Assembly (NCBI GenBank): GCA_958295465.1
Contig: OY282353.1
Span: 2,843,001 to 2,907,000 of the forward strand
Source of the DNA: an uncultured Gammaproteobacteria bacterium
GTDB lineage: Bacteria > Pseudomonadota > Gammaproteobacteria > HK1
Reading direction: 5' to 3'
DNA length: 64,000 nt
Below the pieces are notes generated by a model, which had not been told where the DNA came from, searched no databases, and worked only from the letters and a program-made list of their open reading frames with translations. Of the stretch, positions 35,292-44,102 are shown piece after piece; position 1 is the stretch's first letter, and each line of letters starts with the position of its first letter. Both the position numbers and the translations under genes were made by a program.

Positions 35292-35951
35292 ATGAAACGC
35301 GCTACGATGAAAACCATGACGACCACCGCACCCGCGACGACCTCCCCGGCTTCCCGACAGAACGCGCTGGATTCCCTCCTGTGCGACGTCCTGCCGTCCC
35401 AGGGGAACTGGAGCGACGATGCCTACCTGTGGCTTACCGATCACGGCAATCGTCTGATCGAGCTTACCGACGGGCGCGTCGAGGAATTATCCATACCGAC
35501 CGACACCCATCAGGTCGTCCTCCTGTACCTCTACGACCTGTTCCGCGCATGGCTCAAGCCGCGCGGCGTCGTCGTCATGGCCGCCACGTTGCGGATCCGC
35601 ATCCGCGAGGGCAAGTTCCGGGAACCCGACCTGCTGATGTTCCGCGATCGTTCGGATCCCCGCCGCCAGGACCGCTACTGGCTGGGCGCGGACCTGGTGG
35701 TCGAGGTCGTGGGCCCGGACGACCCGGATCGTGATCTGGTCGAGAAACGGGCGGACTATGCCGAGGGAGGCATTCCGGAGTACTGGATCGCCGACCCGCG
35801 CGACGAGACGATTACGGTGCTCACGCTGAAGGACGATGCATACGTCGAGCATGGCGTGTTCGGTCGTGGCGGGATGGCCACGTCGCTGCTGCTCGAAGGC
35901 TTCGCCGCCGGCGTATCCGCGGTGTTCGATGCCCCTGAGTCGGGCGCGTGA
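35292..35951 (+). CDS. Uma2-family nuclease
   Basis: A 219-residue Uma2 (DUF820) protein, a PD-(D/E)XK-like putative endonuclease. The core reads LIELTDGRVEELSIPTDTHQVVLLYLYDLFRAWL, then FREPDLLMF, then DLVVEVVGPDDPDRDLVEKRADYAEGGIPEYWIADP, with the E-x-V pair and the Lys in VEKRADYA. It lacks the repeated charged tail of the Uma2 at 25.9 kb and is the normal family length. The start could be any of three close Met codons. Its stop overlaps a GTG of the next frame, but that gene has a better start at 35978. Confidence 0.9.
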   Translation: MKRATMKTMTTTAPATTSPASRQNALDSLLCDVLPSQGNWSDDAYLWLTDHGNRLIELTDGRVEELSIPTDTHQVVLLYLYDLFRAWLKPRGVVVMAATLRIRIREGKFREPDLLMFRDRSDPRRQDRYWLGADLVVEVVGPDDPDRDLVEKRADYAEGGIPEYWIADPRDETITVLTLKDDAYVEHGVFGRGGMATSLLLEGFAAGVSAVFDAPESGA

Positions 35952-35977
35952 GCGAGGTGACGGCGGCAGGAGGCACC

Positions 35978-37552
35978 ATGAGCGAACCCGCGGTGAGCAC
36001 TCGACGGATGGGCGGCAGGGAGGCGCGGCGCAAGCTCCGGGCCGCCCCGTTGCGCGAGGACGAACGCGCGGTGCGCCCCGGCATGATCGGCGGCCGGTAC
36101 CGGCCCCTCGGCGAGAGCGAGGTCGAGCGGATCCATTCCGCCGCCCTCGACGTGCTGGAGCGGATCGGCCTGTCCGAGGCCATCCCGAGCTGCATCGAGA
36201 CGATCACCGCGGCCGGCGGGCGGATGAGTCCCGAGGGCCGGCTTCTCTTCCCGCGCGCGCTGGTCGAGGACACGGTGGCGAACGCCGCCCGCGACATCGT
36301 GCTCCACGGGCAGGACCCCCGCCACGACCTGGAGCTTGCCGGGAACCGGGTGTACTTCGGGACCGCGGGCGCCGCGGTGCATATCGTCGATCCCCGGACC
36401 CGCGAGTACCGGGAATCGACCTTGGCGGATCTCTACGACATCGCTCGTCTCGTCGATACGCTGGAGCACATCCACTTCTTCCAGCGCTCGATCGTCTGCC
36501 GTGACCTGGAGGACCCCCGGGATCTCGACCTCAACACCTGCTACGCCGCGGTCGCCGGGACGTCGAAGCACGTCGGGTCGAGCTGGGTGCAGCCCGAGCA
36601 CGTGGACGAATCCCTCGCGATGCTCCACGAGATCGCCGGCGGCGAGGCGCGCTGGCGGGCGCGCCCCTTCGTCAGCATGTCGAGCTGTTTCGTGGTGCCT
36701 CCGCTGCGGTTCGCCGAGGATGCGTGTCGTTGCCTGGAGGTGGGGGTACGCGGCGGCATGCCGATACTCCTGCTCGCGGCAGGGCAGGCGGGGGCGACGA
36801 GCCCCGCCGCGCTCGCCGGCGCGGTGGTGCAGGAGGTGGCCGAGGTGCTGGCCGGGCTCGTCTACGTCAACGCCCTCTCGCCGGGACACCCCGCGATCTT
36901 CGGCACGTGGCCCTTCGTCTCCGATCTCCGTACCGGGGCGATGAGCGGCGGCAGCGGCGAGCAGGCGGTGCTGATGGCGGCCTGCGCGCAGATGGGGCGG
37001 TTCTACGATCTGCCGACCGGCATCGCGGCCGGAATGGCGGACTCGAAGCTGCCGGACGCCCAGGCGGGCTACGAGAAGGGGTATACGACGGTGCTGGCCG
37101 GACACTCCGGGGCGAACCTCGTCTACGAATCGGCGGGCATGCTGGGCAGCCTGCTCGGGGCGTGCCTGGAGAGCTTCGTGATCGACAACGACATGCTCGG
37201 CGCGGTGAACCGCTCGGTGCGGGGGATCGACGTCGATGACGAGAGTCTCTCCATCGAGGCGATGCGCGAGGTGTGTACGGAGGGTCCGAACCACTTCCTC
37301 GGGCATCCGCAGACCCTCGGGCTCATGCAGCGCGAGTACGTCTATCCGGAGATCGGCGACCGCGCGAGCCCGAAGGAGTGGGGCGAGCAGGGCTCGACCG
37401 ACGTCGTCGAGCGCGCGGCCAGGCGGGTGCGCGACACGCTGGCCCGTCACTATCCGACGCACGTCCCGCCGGAGGTCGATGCCCGTATCCGCGGGGAGTT
37501 CAACATCCGGCTCGCGCCGCGCGCGGACGCTCGGTCTCGGGTGACGGCGTAA
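35978..37552 (+). CDS. Trimethylamine methyltransferase-family protein (non-pyrrolysine MttB)
   Basis: 524 residues from the ATG at 35978, which has AGGAGG 4 nt upstream; a GTG at 35948 is a weaker alternative. It belongs to the MttB superfamily (COG5598): GESEVERIHSAALDVLERIGL, LELAGNRVYFGTAGAAVHIVDP, RSIVCRDLEDPRDLDLNTCYAAVAGTSKHVG, and the long barrel around GLVYVNALSPGHPAIFGTWPFVSDLRTGAMSGGSGE. No in-frame TAG interrupts it, so it lacks pyrrolysine. Known members of this kind demethylate quaternary amines such as glycine betaine, passing methyl to a corrinoid protein. No corrinoid protein gene is nearby. Confidence 0.88.
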   Translation: MSEPAVSTRRMGGREARRKLRAAPLREDERAVRPGMIGGRYRPLGESEVERIHSAALDVLERIGLSEAIPSCIETITAAGGRMSPEGRLLFPRALVEDTVANAARDIVLHGQDPRHDLELAGNRVYFGTAGAAVHIVDPRTREYRESTLADLYDIARLVDTLEHIHFFQRSIVCRDLEDPRDLDLNTCYAAVAGTSKHVGSSWVQPEHVDESLAMLHEIAGGEARWRARPFVSMSSCFVVPPLRFAEDACRCLEVGVRGGMPILLLAAGQAGATSPAALAGAVVQEVAEVLAGLVYVNALSPGHPAIFGTWPFVSDLRTGAMSGGSGEQAVLMAACAQMGRFYDLPTGIAAGMADSKLPDAQAGYEKGYTTVLAGHSGANLVYESAGMLGSLLGACLESFVIDNDMLGAVNRSVRGIDVDDESLSIEAMREVCTEGPNHFLGHPQTLGLMQREYVYPEIGDRASPKEWGEQGSTDVVERAARRVRDTLARHYPTHVPPEVDARIRGEFNIRLAPRADARSRVTA

Positions 37553-37689
37553 CGCGGACGCGCCGCTCGCATCCCCGTGCGAGGTGCCGCGGGTCGCCCG
37601 GCTCCTCGGGGGCCGGTGTCTCCCATGGGACGTTGAGCGGTTGAACGTGGCATGATCCCTCGCCATGGCCGACACGACGGGCCGGACCC

Positions 37690-38556
37690 ATGACCCGCTA
37701 CCAGACCCCTGCCTCGCCCTCCGGCACGACGAACGCGAACGACGTGCGCGGGGCGTTGACGTTCATCGTTCCCCAGGAGACGAAGCCCCGCTTCGAGAGC
37801 GCCGCCCTGACCGGCGGTGAGCCGAGGGTGCATTTCCGGACCGAAGTCCGCCGCGTGGACGTGCGCGACATGCGGCGGGTCGCGGACTTGCTCTCCCTGG
37901 ATCGCGAGGGGTTTCTCCTGGTGCGCCACGAGACGGCGGTGGCCGATCTCTACGACGACGAGGCCATCGCCGGCGTCTACGACCGCGAGCTTCAGGCGCT
38001 GCTCACCGAGGTGACCGGCGCGGATCGGGTCGCGGTCTTCGATCACACCCGCCGATCCGACAGCGCGGCGGGGGCGGCCAATCCGGACGGGTTCCGCGGT
38101 CCGGCGAGCCGGGTGCACGTGGACTACACCGTCGATTCGGGGCCGAAGCGCGCGGCCGACGCGCTCGGGGCGGAGGAGGTGGACCGGGTGCTGTCGTCGG
38201 GCGGACGGATCGTGCAGGTCAACGTGTGGCGGCCGATCCGCGGACCGGTGCTGCGCACCCCCATCGCCCTCGCCGATGCGGGGAGCGTGGGTCCGGACGA
38301 GCTGATCGCCACCGACCAGGTGTTCCCGGATCGGGTGGGCGAGATCTACCAGCTCGCCTACGCCCCGGACCAGCGCTGGTACTGGGCGCCGCGGATGGAG
38401 CGCGACGAGGTGCTGCTCATCAAGGGCTGGGACAGTCTCGACGACGGCCGCGCCCGCTTCACCCCGCATGGTGCATTCCAGCTCGATGAACAGGACTCGG
38501 ACGCACCGCCGCGCGAGAGCATCGAGGTGAGGACCTACCTCGTATTCGAAGGCTGA
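37690..38556 (+). CDS. CmcJ/NvfI-family oxidoreductase
   Basis: A 288-residue protein resembling the CmcJ/NvfI and GA4-desaturase-like family of non-heme iron proteins. It carries VRGALTFIVPQETKPRFESA, REGFLLVRHETAVADLYDDE, SRVHVDYTVDSGPKRAAD (His and Asp of a possible metal site), RIVQVNVWRPIRGPV, and VLLIKGWDSLDDGRARFTPHGAF with a second His. Bacterial members are mostly uncharacterised oxidoreductases or hydroxylase-associated proteins. It lies 137 nt after the MttB-like gene on the same strand and before a convergent MFS carrier, so the three may handle one compound. Confidence 0.83.
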   Translation: MTRYQTPASPSGTTNANDVRGALTFIVPQETKPRFESAALTGGEPRVHFRTEVRRVDVRDMRRVADLLSLDREGFLLVRHETAVADLYDDEAIAGVYDRELQALLTEVTGADRVAVFDHTRRSDSAAGAANPDGFRGPASRVHVDYTVDSGPKRAADALGAEEVDRVLSSGGRIVQVNVWRPIRGPVLRTPIALADAGSVGPDELIATDQVFPDRVGEIYQLAYAPDQRWYWAPRMERDEVLLIKGWDSLDDGRARFTPHGAFQLDEQDSDAPPRESIEVRTYLVFEG

Positions 38557-38719
38557 GGGTGCCGCCGGTCCGGGAGAGGGACCGACGGGCGGCAGGTGAG
38601 CCGATGCCCGTCCGTCGCGTGGTTTCGGCTCGCGACCTCTCCGGTTCGCATGGCTCCGGAGGGGGCGGGCCGCCGCCGATGCCCGATTCCCGCTGCCTGA
38701 ACCTGTCGCCGGTTGCGGC

Positions 38720-39949
38720 TCACGCCGTGAGAGGGCTGGGCCCGAGCCGCATCTGGCGTGCGCAGACGATGCCGATCAGGACGAAGTTCATCGCGTTGAA
38801 CGCGAACGCGATCAGGAATGCGGGCGAATAGCTGCCGGCCAGATCGAAGACGACTCCGCCCAGCCATCCCCCGAGCGCCATGCCCCCCGCCGCGAACATG
38901 TACTGGGCGGCGATCCGCCACCCTGCCTCGGCGACGGGAAAGAGCAGGCGGATGAGCAACGGGTAGCACGGCATGACGCCCGAGAATCCGAGCCCGAACA
39001 GCAGGGCGGCGGTGAACAGGCCCGTATAGCTGGTCGTGAACGCGAAGGCGAGGAGCATCGCGGCCATGGAAGCGGATCCGATCAGGAGGGTGCGCACCGG
39101 GCCGATGCGGTCGGCGAGCATGCCGAAGCCGATCCGGCTCACGAACGCCGCCGCGAACAGGATCGACAGGACCCGCGCGCCCTGTTCCAGGGTGTAGCCT
39201 TGGTCGGTTACGTGGCTGACCAGATGCACGATGGGGACCGACATCGCCGAGCAGCAGCCGATCACCGCGAGCCACAGTATTCCCTGCGCGACGTGCGGCG
39301 GCAGATCCAGCACGCGCCGGTCGCCGGACCGTATCCCGCCGCTCCGATCCGATGCCTGGATCGGGGCGCGCGGCCGGAGCAGGAACGCGGCCGGCACCAT
39401 CGTCACCGCCGCGAAGACGCCGAAGTAGAGAAACGTCCCCCGCCATCCGACGAGATCGTTGAAGTACTGCACCACGGCCGGCCATACCGCCCCGGCCAGC
39501 CCCTGGCCGGAGGTGATGATCGCCACCGCGAGCCCGCGCCGCCGGTCGAACCAGCGCGTCACGTTGGCGACCAGCGGCGCGATCATCGCGGCCTTGCCGA
39601 GCAGGCCGATGAGCAGGCCGGTGGCGATGAACAGACCCCACCGGCCTTCGGCGTGGCCGGCGAGCAGCGCGCCGAGGCAGATCATCACCGAGCCGAAGAG
39701 CACCGGCTGCATGACCCCCCGCTTGTCCATCCACCGGCCCATCGCGATGCCGCCGATTCCCGCGCCGATCATCAGCAGCGAGTACGCGAGCGACGGGACC
39801 GCGCGCACCGTGTCGAGATCCGCGGCGATCGGCTTGAGGGCGACGAACAGGATGGTGGGAGCGCCGAGGCTGATGCTGTGCAGGGCGAGCGAGGCGAACA
39901 CCACTACCCAGCCGTAGGGGGTCTCGACGCTCGGACCGTGGCGTCCCAT
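38720..39949 (-). CDS. MFS transporter (monocarboxylate/oxalate-type)
   Basis: A 409-residue major facilitator protein with 12 helices. Helix 1 starts YGWVVVFASLALHSISLGAPTILFVALKPIAADLD, a signature of oxalate/formate and monocarboxylate-type carriers. GRWMDKRGVMQPVL is the loop 2-3 motif and GQGLAGAVWPAVVQYF the helix 5 motif. The second half begins at VAQGILWLAVIGC. It is convergent with the CmcJ-like gene, 163 nt apart. The substrate is probably a small carboxylate, by family resemblance only. Confidence 0.9.
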   Translation of the reverse strand: MGRHGPSVETPYGWVVVFASLALHSISLGAPTILFVALKPIAADLDTVRAVPSLAYSLLMIGAGIGGIAMGRWMDKRGVMQPVLFGSVMICLGALLAGHAEGRWGLFIATGLLIGLLGKAAMIAPLVANVTRWFDRRRGLAVAIITSGQGLAGAVWPAVVQYFNDLVGWRGTFLYFGVFAAVTMVPAAFLLRPRAPIQASDRSGGIRSGDRRVLDLPPHVAQGILWLAVIGCCSAMSVPIVHLVSHVTDQGYTLEQGARVLSILFAAAFVSRIGFGMLADRIGPVRTLLIGSASMAAMLLAFAFTTSYTGLFTAALLFGLGFSGVMPCYPLLIRLLFPVAEAGWRIAAQYMFAAGGMALGGWLGGVVFDLAGSYSPAFLIAFAFNAMNFVLIGIVCARQMRLGPSPLTA

Positions 39950-40098
39950 CGCGGCACCGGGGGGTCAGGAGGCGCGGCCGGGGATCATCGCCACCGGCGC
40001 CGCCGGCCCGCGCCGGCGGCAGCCCGGTTGCCGTTCCCGGCGGCCGGAAGGGAAAGGCGTCCGTGCCACCCCGCGGGGTTTCCTGTTTCGTGCGGGGT

Positions 40099-41277
40099 TC
40101 AACGGAGGCCGAACCCCGCCCGCGCCCGCCCGCCGTCGAGCGCGGCCCGTGCCAGGTCCGCGGCTTCGTCGAGCCGCCGGGTCCTGCCGGTATGCCGCAG
40201 GATGAGCGCGGCCCCGTAGATCAGGCTGTCGCGGGCCGGCCCGGGCGCACCGTCCAGCGCATCGAGCCCGGCGCGGGCCGCGGCCCGGGCGATGGCGAGT
40301 CCATCCACCTCGCCGCCGGTGTCGTCGCTCTTGCGCCGATAGCCCGCGACCTCTTCCGGAAGCGGCACCGCCCGCACCGACTGCTCGATGCCCAGTGCCG
40401 CGGGCGAGATGTCGGCGTCGTGTTCTTCCGCGCCGTCGTGATACGTCCACACCTTCGCGCCCTGACGCAGCGACGGGATGATGCCGCCCTCGATGCCGCG
40501 CACGATCAGCGCTGAATCGAAGCCCGCGCACCGCGCCAGCGCCATGTAGATTCGTGCGTAGGGCTTGTGCACGTAGCCGGTGACCACGTGGGTCCGCCGC
40601 CGGCCGCGCACCGGGCCGGCCATCACCTCGACGGTGGCCAGCGCCGGACGCTTGACGATGAGCGACCGCAGCTCCGAGAGCGCGTGCAGCCTCGGATTGA
40701 AGACGGACTGATCGCAATACGCCCACCCTACCCCGGGGTCGGCAAGGCGGGCGCCCACCTCTTGCGGGGTCGAGGCGACCGGCGCTCCGCACGCTGCGAG
40801 GACGCGGTGGTGGGTCGCGCCGAACTTCGGTCCCATCGACTCCACCCCGTGGGAAATCGCCGGGACGCCGCACGCCGCGAGCACTGCGGGAAGGAAGGCC
40901 GATACCGGGAGGTTCCGGTTGAAGCCGTTGTAGGGGTCGGACAGGTCCACGACCTCGCCGACCGGGGCGGTGACGGTGGTGGTGGTCTCGAGCACCGCGT
41001 CGAGGATCCCCAGGTTCTCGTCGTCGGTCTCGCGTTTCATGCGCAGGGCGATGAGGAAGACCGCGGCGCGCACCGGGTCGACCGCGCCGTCGAGCACCAG
41101 GCGCATGCCACGGCGCGCTTCGTCGCGGGTGATGTCCTTGCTGAGCTCCGGGCCGGTGGCGATGCGCTGGATGATCGAGCGCATCAGAGCGCCGTCGTTC
41201 GCGCCGGCCGTTTCCCCCGAGGCGGCCGCGCCGGCGGTTGCATCCCGCATCGTCGCTCCGGACATCGCTTCGCTCAC
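40099..41277 (-). CDS. Anthranilate phosphoribosyltransferase-like protein (TrpD2/YbiB group)
   Basis: A 392-residue nucleoside phosphorylase/TrpD-fold protein. The helical N-terminal domain (IQRIATGPELSKDITRDEARRGMRLVLDG, VFLIALRMKRETDDE) precedes an alpha/beta domain with VVDLSDPYNGFNRNLPVSAFLPAVLAACGVPAISHG and MGPKFGATHHRVL in place of the PRPP loop. The canonical GTGGD of true TrpD is absent, so it is probably not a tryptophan enzyme. The GTG start overlaps the stop of the upstream Rieske ferredoxin as GTGA, and the two genes appear co-translated. Relatives pair with ferredoxin-like genes in some proteobacteria, with unknown function. Confidence 0.8.
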   Translation of the reverse strand: MSEAMSGATMRDATAGAAASGETAGANDGALMRSIIQRIATGPELSKDITRDEARRGMRLVLDGAVDPVRAAVFLIALRMKRETDDENLGILDAVLETTTTVTAPVGEVVDLSDPYNGFNRNLPVSAFLPAVLAACGVPAISHGVESMGPKFGATHHRVLAACGAPVASTPQEVGARLADPGVGWAYCDQSVFNPRLHALSELRSLIVKRPALATVEVMAGPVRGRRRTHVVTGYVHKPYARIYMALARCAGFDSALIVRGIEGGIIPSLRQGAKVWTYHDGAEEHDADISPAALGIEQSVRAVPLPEEVAGYRRKSDDTGGEVDGLAIARAAARAGLDALDGAPGPARDSLIYGAALILRHTGRTRRLDEAADLARAALDGGRARAGFGLR

Positions 41278-41591
41278 TCCTCACGCAGCCGGACGAAGAT
41301 GGCGCCGTCCTCGACCTTGACCTCATGGCATCGGAGCGGCTCCTCGGCCGGCTCGTCGAGGGGCGCGCCATCGCGCAGGTCGAAGGTGGCGCCGTGCAGC
41401 GGGCATCGGACGATCGCGCCGGTCAGCACTCCGCACGACAGGGAGGCATCCTCATGGGTGCAGGTGTCGTCGGTGGCGAGCACCGCGCCGCCGGCGTTGG
41501 CGATCAGCACGTCGTGCCCGTGGATCCTCACCCGGTGCATCGTGCCGGCGGGGAGGTCGGTCACGGCGGCGGCGTGTTCGAACATGCTCAT
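41274..41591 (-). CDS. Rieske-type [2Fe-2S] ferredoxin
   Basis: A 105-residue soluble protein with CTHEDASLSCG and CPLHGATFDLRDG, the two Cys-x-His/Cys-x2-His ligand loops of Rieske ferredoxins that feed oxygenases or act as biotin-synthase-like donors. It has no signal or membrane anchor, so it is cytoplasmic. It is translationally coupled to the TrpD2-like gene downstream. No oxygenase is adjacent on this strand. A remnant of a YeeE/YedE gene lies directly upstream, so its promoter must sit in or near that remnant. Confidence 0.9.
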   Translation of the reverse strand: MSMFEHAAAVTDLPAGTMHRVRIHGHDVLIANAGGAVLATDDTCTHEDASLSCGVLTGAIVRCPLHGATFDLRDGAPLDEPAEEPLRCHEVKVEDGAIFVRLREE

Positions 41592-41622
41592 GTACGTTTT
41601 GACCGGACGACGGGGAAGCTAC

Positions 41623-41757
41623 CACGACTCCACGGCAGCCGCGATCAGCGAGCCCGCGGCCGGCATCGACAACCCGGTGACGCCCTGCCCGATGGTGCGG
41701 TCAAGCGCAAGCGCTCCGCCGAGCCCCGTCAACGGGCCGCCGGCAAGGTGTCTCACG
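41623..41757 (-). pseudogene. YeeE/YedE transporter remnant
   Basis: Read on the minus strand this segment gives RHLAGGPLTGLGGALALDRT, then IGQGVTGLSMPAAGSLIAAA. It aligns without gaps to NHLAGGLLMGFGGVLALGCT and the following IGQGVTGMS region of the intact transporter at 42.7-43.8 kb. The cysteine of the GCTIGQG motif has become Arg. About 45 residues of a paralogue remain, just past the PIN/antitoxin module. This places that module inside what was probably a tandem YeeE/YedE pair. Confidence 0.75.
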
Positions 41758-41792
41758 TTTCTCCTCCGTTGCCGTGGCGGCGGTGGAGCGTG

Positions 41793-42209
41793 TCAAGGTG
41801 GTGCACCGGGTCCCGCGCGGAGCAGGGTCCACAGCCCTCGCGGTGTGACGACCCGAAGATCCTCCGCATGATCCGCATCGAGAAGGTCCTTGTCGCCGGT
41901 GACCAGTACGTCCGCCGAGCCGTCAATGGCCGCGGCGGCGATCCACCGGTCGTCCGGGTCACGTTCCGGCCACGCAGCCGGGGCGGTGGGCGTGACGACC
42001 TCCGCCTGCCCGCCGACGAACGTGACAATCTCCCGGACCAGATGCGCTGGCGTTCGGAGCTTGCCTTCGAGTATTCGTTCGAGCTCGGCGAGGGTCGTCC
42101 CGGAGACGAGAAGCCGGTGTTCGGCGATTGCAATCCGAAATACGTCCCGGCAAATGCCTCGCGTGGCGAAAGCGGCGACCAGGACGTTCGTGTCCAGCAG
42201 GATCCTCAC
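41793..42209 (-). CDS. PIN-domain toxin (COG1569 type)
   Basis: About 138 residues from the GTG at 42209, or 145 from the ATG at 42230. VRILLDTNVLVAAFATRG carries the first catalytic Asp. SGTTLAELERIL carries the Glu. RDPDDRWIAAAAIDGSADVLVTGDKDLL carries the remaining acidic residues of a PIN ribonuclease. Length is normal for this putative toxin family, which cleaves RNA in a metal-dependent way. The partner antitoxin gene ends 72 nt upstream on the same strand. Confidence 0.9.
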   Translation of the reverse strand: MRILLDTNVLVAAFATRGICRDVFRIAIAEHRLLVSGTTLAELERILEGKLRTPAHLVREIVTFVGGQAEVVTPTAPAAWPERDPDDRWIAAAAIDGSADVLVTGDKDLLDADHAEDLRVVTPRGLWTLLRAGPGAPP

Positions 42210-42281
42210 GAGCGCTGTCGAGGCGGACATCTTCCGACCCCGGGCCCCGCCCGCCCCCGAGGACGCCGCCCTCGGGAATCG

Positions 42282-42497
42282 TCAGGAAACCTCCGCAAAG
42301 ACATCCTCGTCGGTCAGCCAGCCGCGGGCTTCGGCAAACGGCGCCAGGCGTTGCCCGAGATCTTCGAAACGCGTGAGCGCGAGCTGCCGCCTCAGCGCCT
42401 CCCGAGCGAGCTCGCTCTTGCGTTTGCCCGTCCGTGCCGCGAGCGCCCGCAGCTCGGAGTGAAGCTCGTCGTCGATTCGAATGGTCAAGGTCGTCAT
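42282..42497 (-). CDS. CopG/VapB-type ribbon-helix-helix antitoxin
   Basis: 71 residues from the ATG at 42497. MTTLTIRIDDELHSELRALAARTGKRKSELAREALRRQL is a textbook ribbon-helix-helix with the ARTGKRKSELAREAL helix pair. The tail (LAPFAEARGWLTDEDVFAEVS) would bind and block the PIN toxin. The start codon lies inside a palindrome that is probably its own operator. It is the first gene of the two-gene module inserted among YeeE/YedE sequences. Confidence 0.9.
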   Translation of the reverse strand: MTTLTIRIDDELHSELRALAARTGKRKSELAREALRRQLALTRFEDLGQRLAPFAEARGWLTDEDVFAEVS

Positions 42498-42516
42498 GTA
42501 CCACAACGTACTACAT
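42496..42516 (-). promoter_or_regulatory. Probable autoregulatory operator of the antitoxin-PIN module
   Basis: The 21 bp overlapping the antitoxin start begin ATGTA and end TACAT, with two GTRGTAC half-sites (GTAGTAC and GTGGTAC on the minus strand) 9 bp apart. RHH antitoxins bind such short repeated half-sites. Overlap with the start codon implies a very short leader or translation-level effects. Confidence 0.5.
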
Positions 42517-42663
42517 TGTCGGAGGACGCTGCAAGATGCGGCCGCAGGCACGGCCGCCCCGCGCCCAACGCGCTGGCAGGCGAGGTCGATGGTTCGGAGA
42601 CGCGACGGATTCGCCGGCTGTCCGGAGGATCGGGCCTTTCCGCCCGTTCCCCATTGTTCCCGC

Positions 42664-43818
42664 TTACCCTCCCTCTCCGGCCCGCCAAGGCATCGCCAGC
42701 TCCTTCAGGCCGGCCCCGAGCGCGGCCGGGAATCCCATTTCGTCGAGCATGTGGTACTCGACCTTCATGGTGAGCGCGCTGCCGAAGATGATGCAGGCCA
42801 CCGCGATCAGCGATCCCGTGGCCAGGGTCGACATCCCGGTGACGCCCTGCCCGATGGTGCAGCCGAGCGCAAGCACCCCGCCGAACCCCATCAGCAGGCC
42901 GCCGGCGAGGTGGTTCACCATCTCCGAGCGCGTGCTGAACGTCTCGATGCGGAAGCTGCCCGAGGCCACCGCGTAGACGAAGGAGCCCGCGATCATTCCG
43001 AGCACCGCCGCGATCCCGAAGTTGATGGTCGAGCCGGTGAACGTCATGGAGTAGTTGATGGCGTTCCCCACCGGGGCGATGAAGGTCAGCGATTCGACCC
43101 GCACCGGCTCGAAATCGTCGTTGCCGAGGTGGCCGGTGACGAACCAGCCGCCGGTGACGACCGCGCCGATGACCACGCCCGCAAGGAGGTTGTCGAAGCT
43201 TCGGCGGAACGCGGGCTGCGCGAGCGCGAACGCGATGAGGCCGCCGCCGAGCAACACCGCCAGCACGATGCGCACCGTGCCCGCGTCGTCGGCCCCGAGC
43301 ACCGTCGCGAGCAGCGTGGCGAGCCCCTGGTCGTCGAGCCCGTGGTCTTCGAGGGCGACGTTGGGCGCTTCGAAGACGGTGATGCGCAGCAGCCCCAGCA
43401 GGCCGCGCAGCGTCGTGTACGCGGTGATGCCGAGCACCAGCAGCACCACCAGGGCCTTGAGGTTCCCGCCGCCGAAGCGGACCAGGTTGCGCTGCCCGCA
43501 GCCGGCCGCGAGGGTCATCCCGACGCCGAAGGCGATGCCCCCGACCACGTAGCCGAGCCAGCCGAAGTTCGGGGTGAGGTAGATCGCGCCCGCGAGATCG
43601 ACGAGGCCGGTGGCGTGCAGCGCCTGCGTGCCCAGGATGGCGAGGCCCATCGCGAAGAACCAGGCGCCGAGGCGCCCGCGCGAGCCCATGTGCAGCATGT
43701 CGCTCACCGCGCCCATCGTGCAGAAGTTGGTCTTGTTGGCGACGAAACCGAAGATCGCGGCGAGAACGAAGCCGCCGGCGGCCACGTAGTGCACGGGGGA
43801 GAGCTCGAAATCCTCCAA
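42664..43818 (-). CDS. YeeE/YedE-family sulfur-compound transporter
   Basis: 384 residues from a TTG at 43818, chosen because GGGAGG lies 8 nt upstream and LEDFELSPVHYVAAGGF is the usual family start; a longer frame reaches 43941. It is a multi-pass membrane protein with the conserved cysteines of thiosulfate transporters: NKTNFCTMGAVSD, LAAGCGQRNLVRFGGG and LALGCTIGQGVTGMS, where Cys residues relay thiosulfate through the pore. The cytochrome c gene at 44.1 kb is divergent from it, so both may belong to sulfur metabolism. A 45-residue relic of a second copy lies at 41.6 kb. Confidence 0.9.
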   Translation of the reverse strand: MEDFELSPVHYVAAGGFVLAAIFGFVANKTNFCTMGAVSDMLHMGSRGRLGAWFFAMGLAILGTQALHATGLVDLAGAIYLTPNFGWLGYVVGGIAFGVGMTLAAGCGQRNLVRFGGGNLKALVVLLVLGITAYTTLRGLLGLLRITVFEAPNVALEDHGLDDQGLATLLATVLGADDAGTVRIVLAVLLGGGLIAFALAQPAFRRSFDNLLAGVVIGAVVTGGWFVTGHLGNDDFEPVRVESLTFIAPVGNAINYSMTFTGSTINFGIAAVLGMIAGSFVYAVASGSFRIETFSTRSEMVNHLAGGLLMGFGGVLALGCTIGQGVTGMSTLATGSLIAVACIIFGSALTMKVEYHMLDEMGFPAALGAGLKELAMPWRAGEGG

Positions 43819-44102
43819 ACCGGAACCTCCCGGCCGGCAGGCCGGCCGCAATGGCTTGCCGGCCACGACGGCCGGCGCCCGGGTCAATATATCGGTGAGG
43901 CCGAACGTGTCAACGCGGTCGCCACGGAGCCGCGGCCCCATCGCGCCGCAAGGCCACTCTCGTACGTTGCCGGGAGCCGCGGCCGCTGGCCCGGGTGTTC
44001 CCGGGTCATGGCGATGGGCTATAGTTTTGCCGGCCCTTCCGCTTGCGGCAGGATCGCCGCGCCGGCCACTTCACCGGATGGATTTCCACAGGAGCATCGA
44101 TC

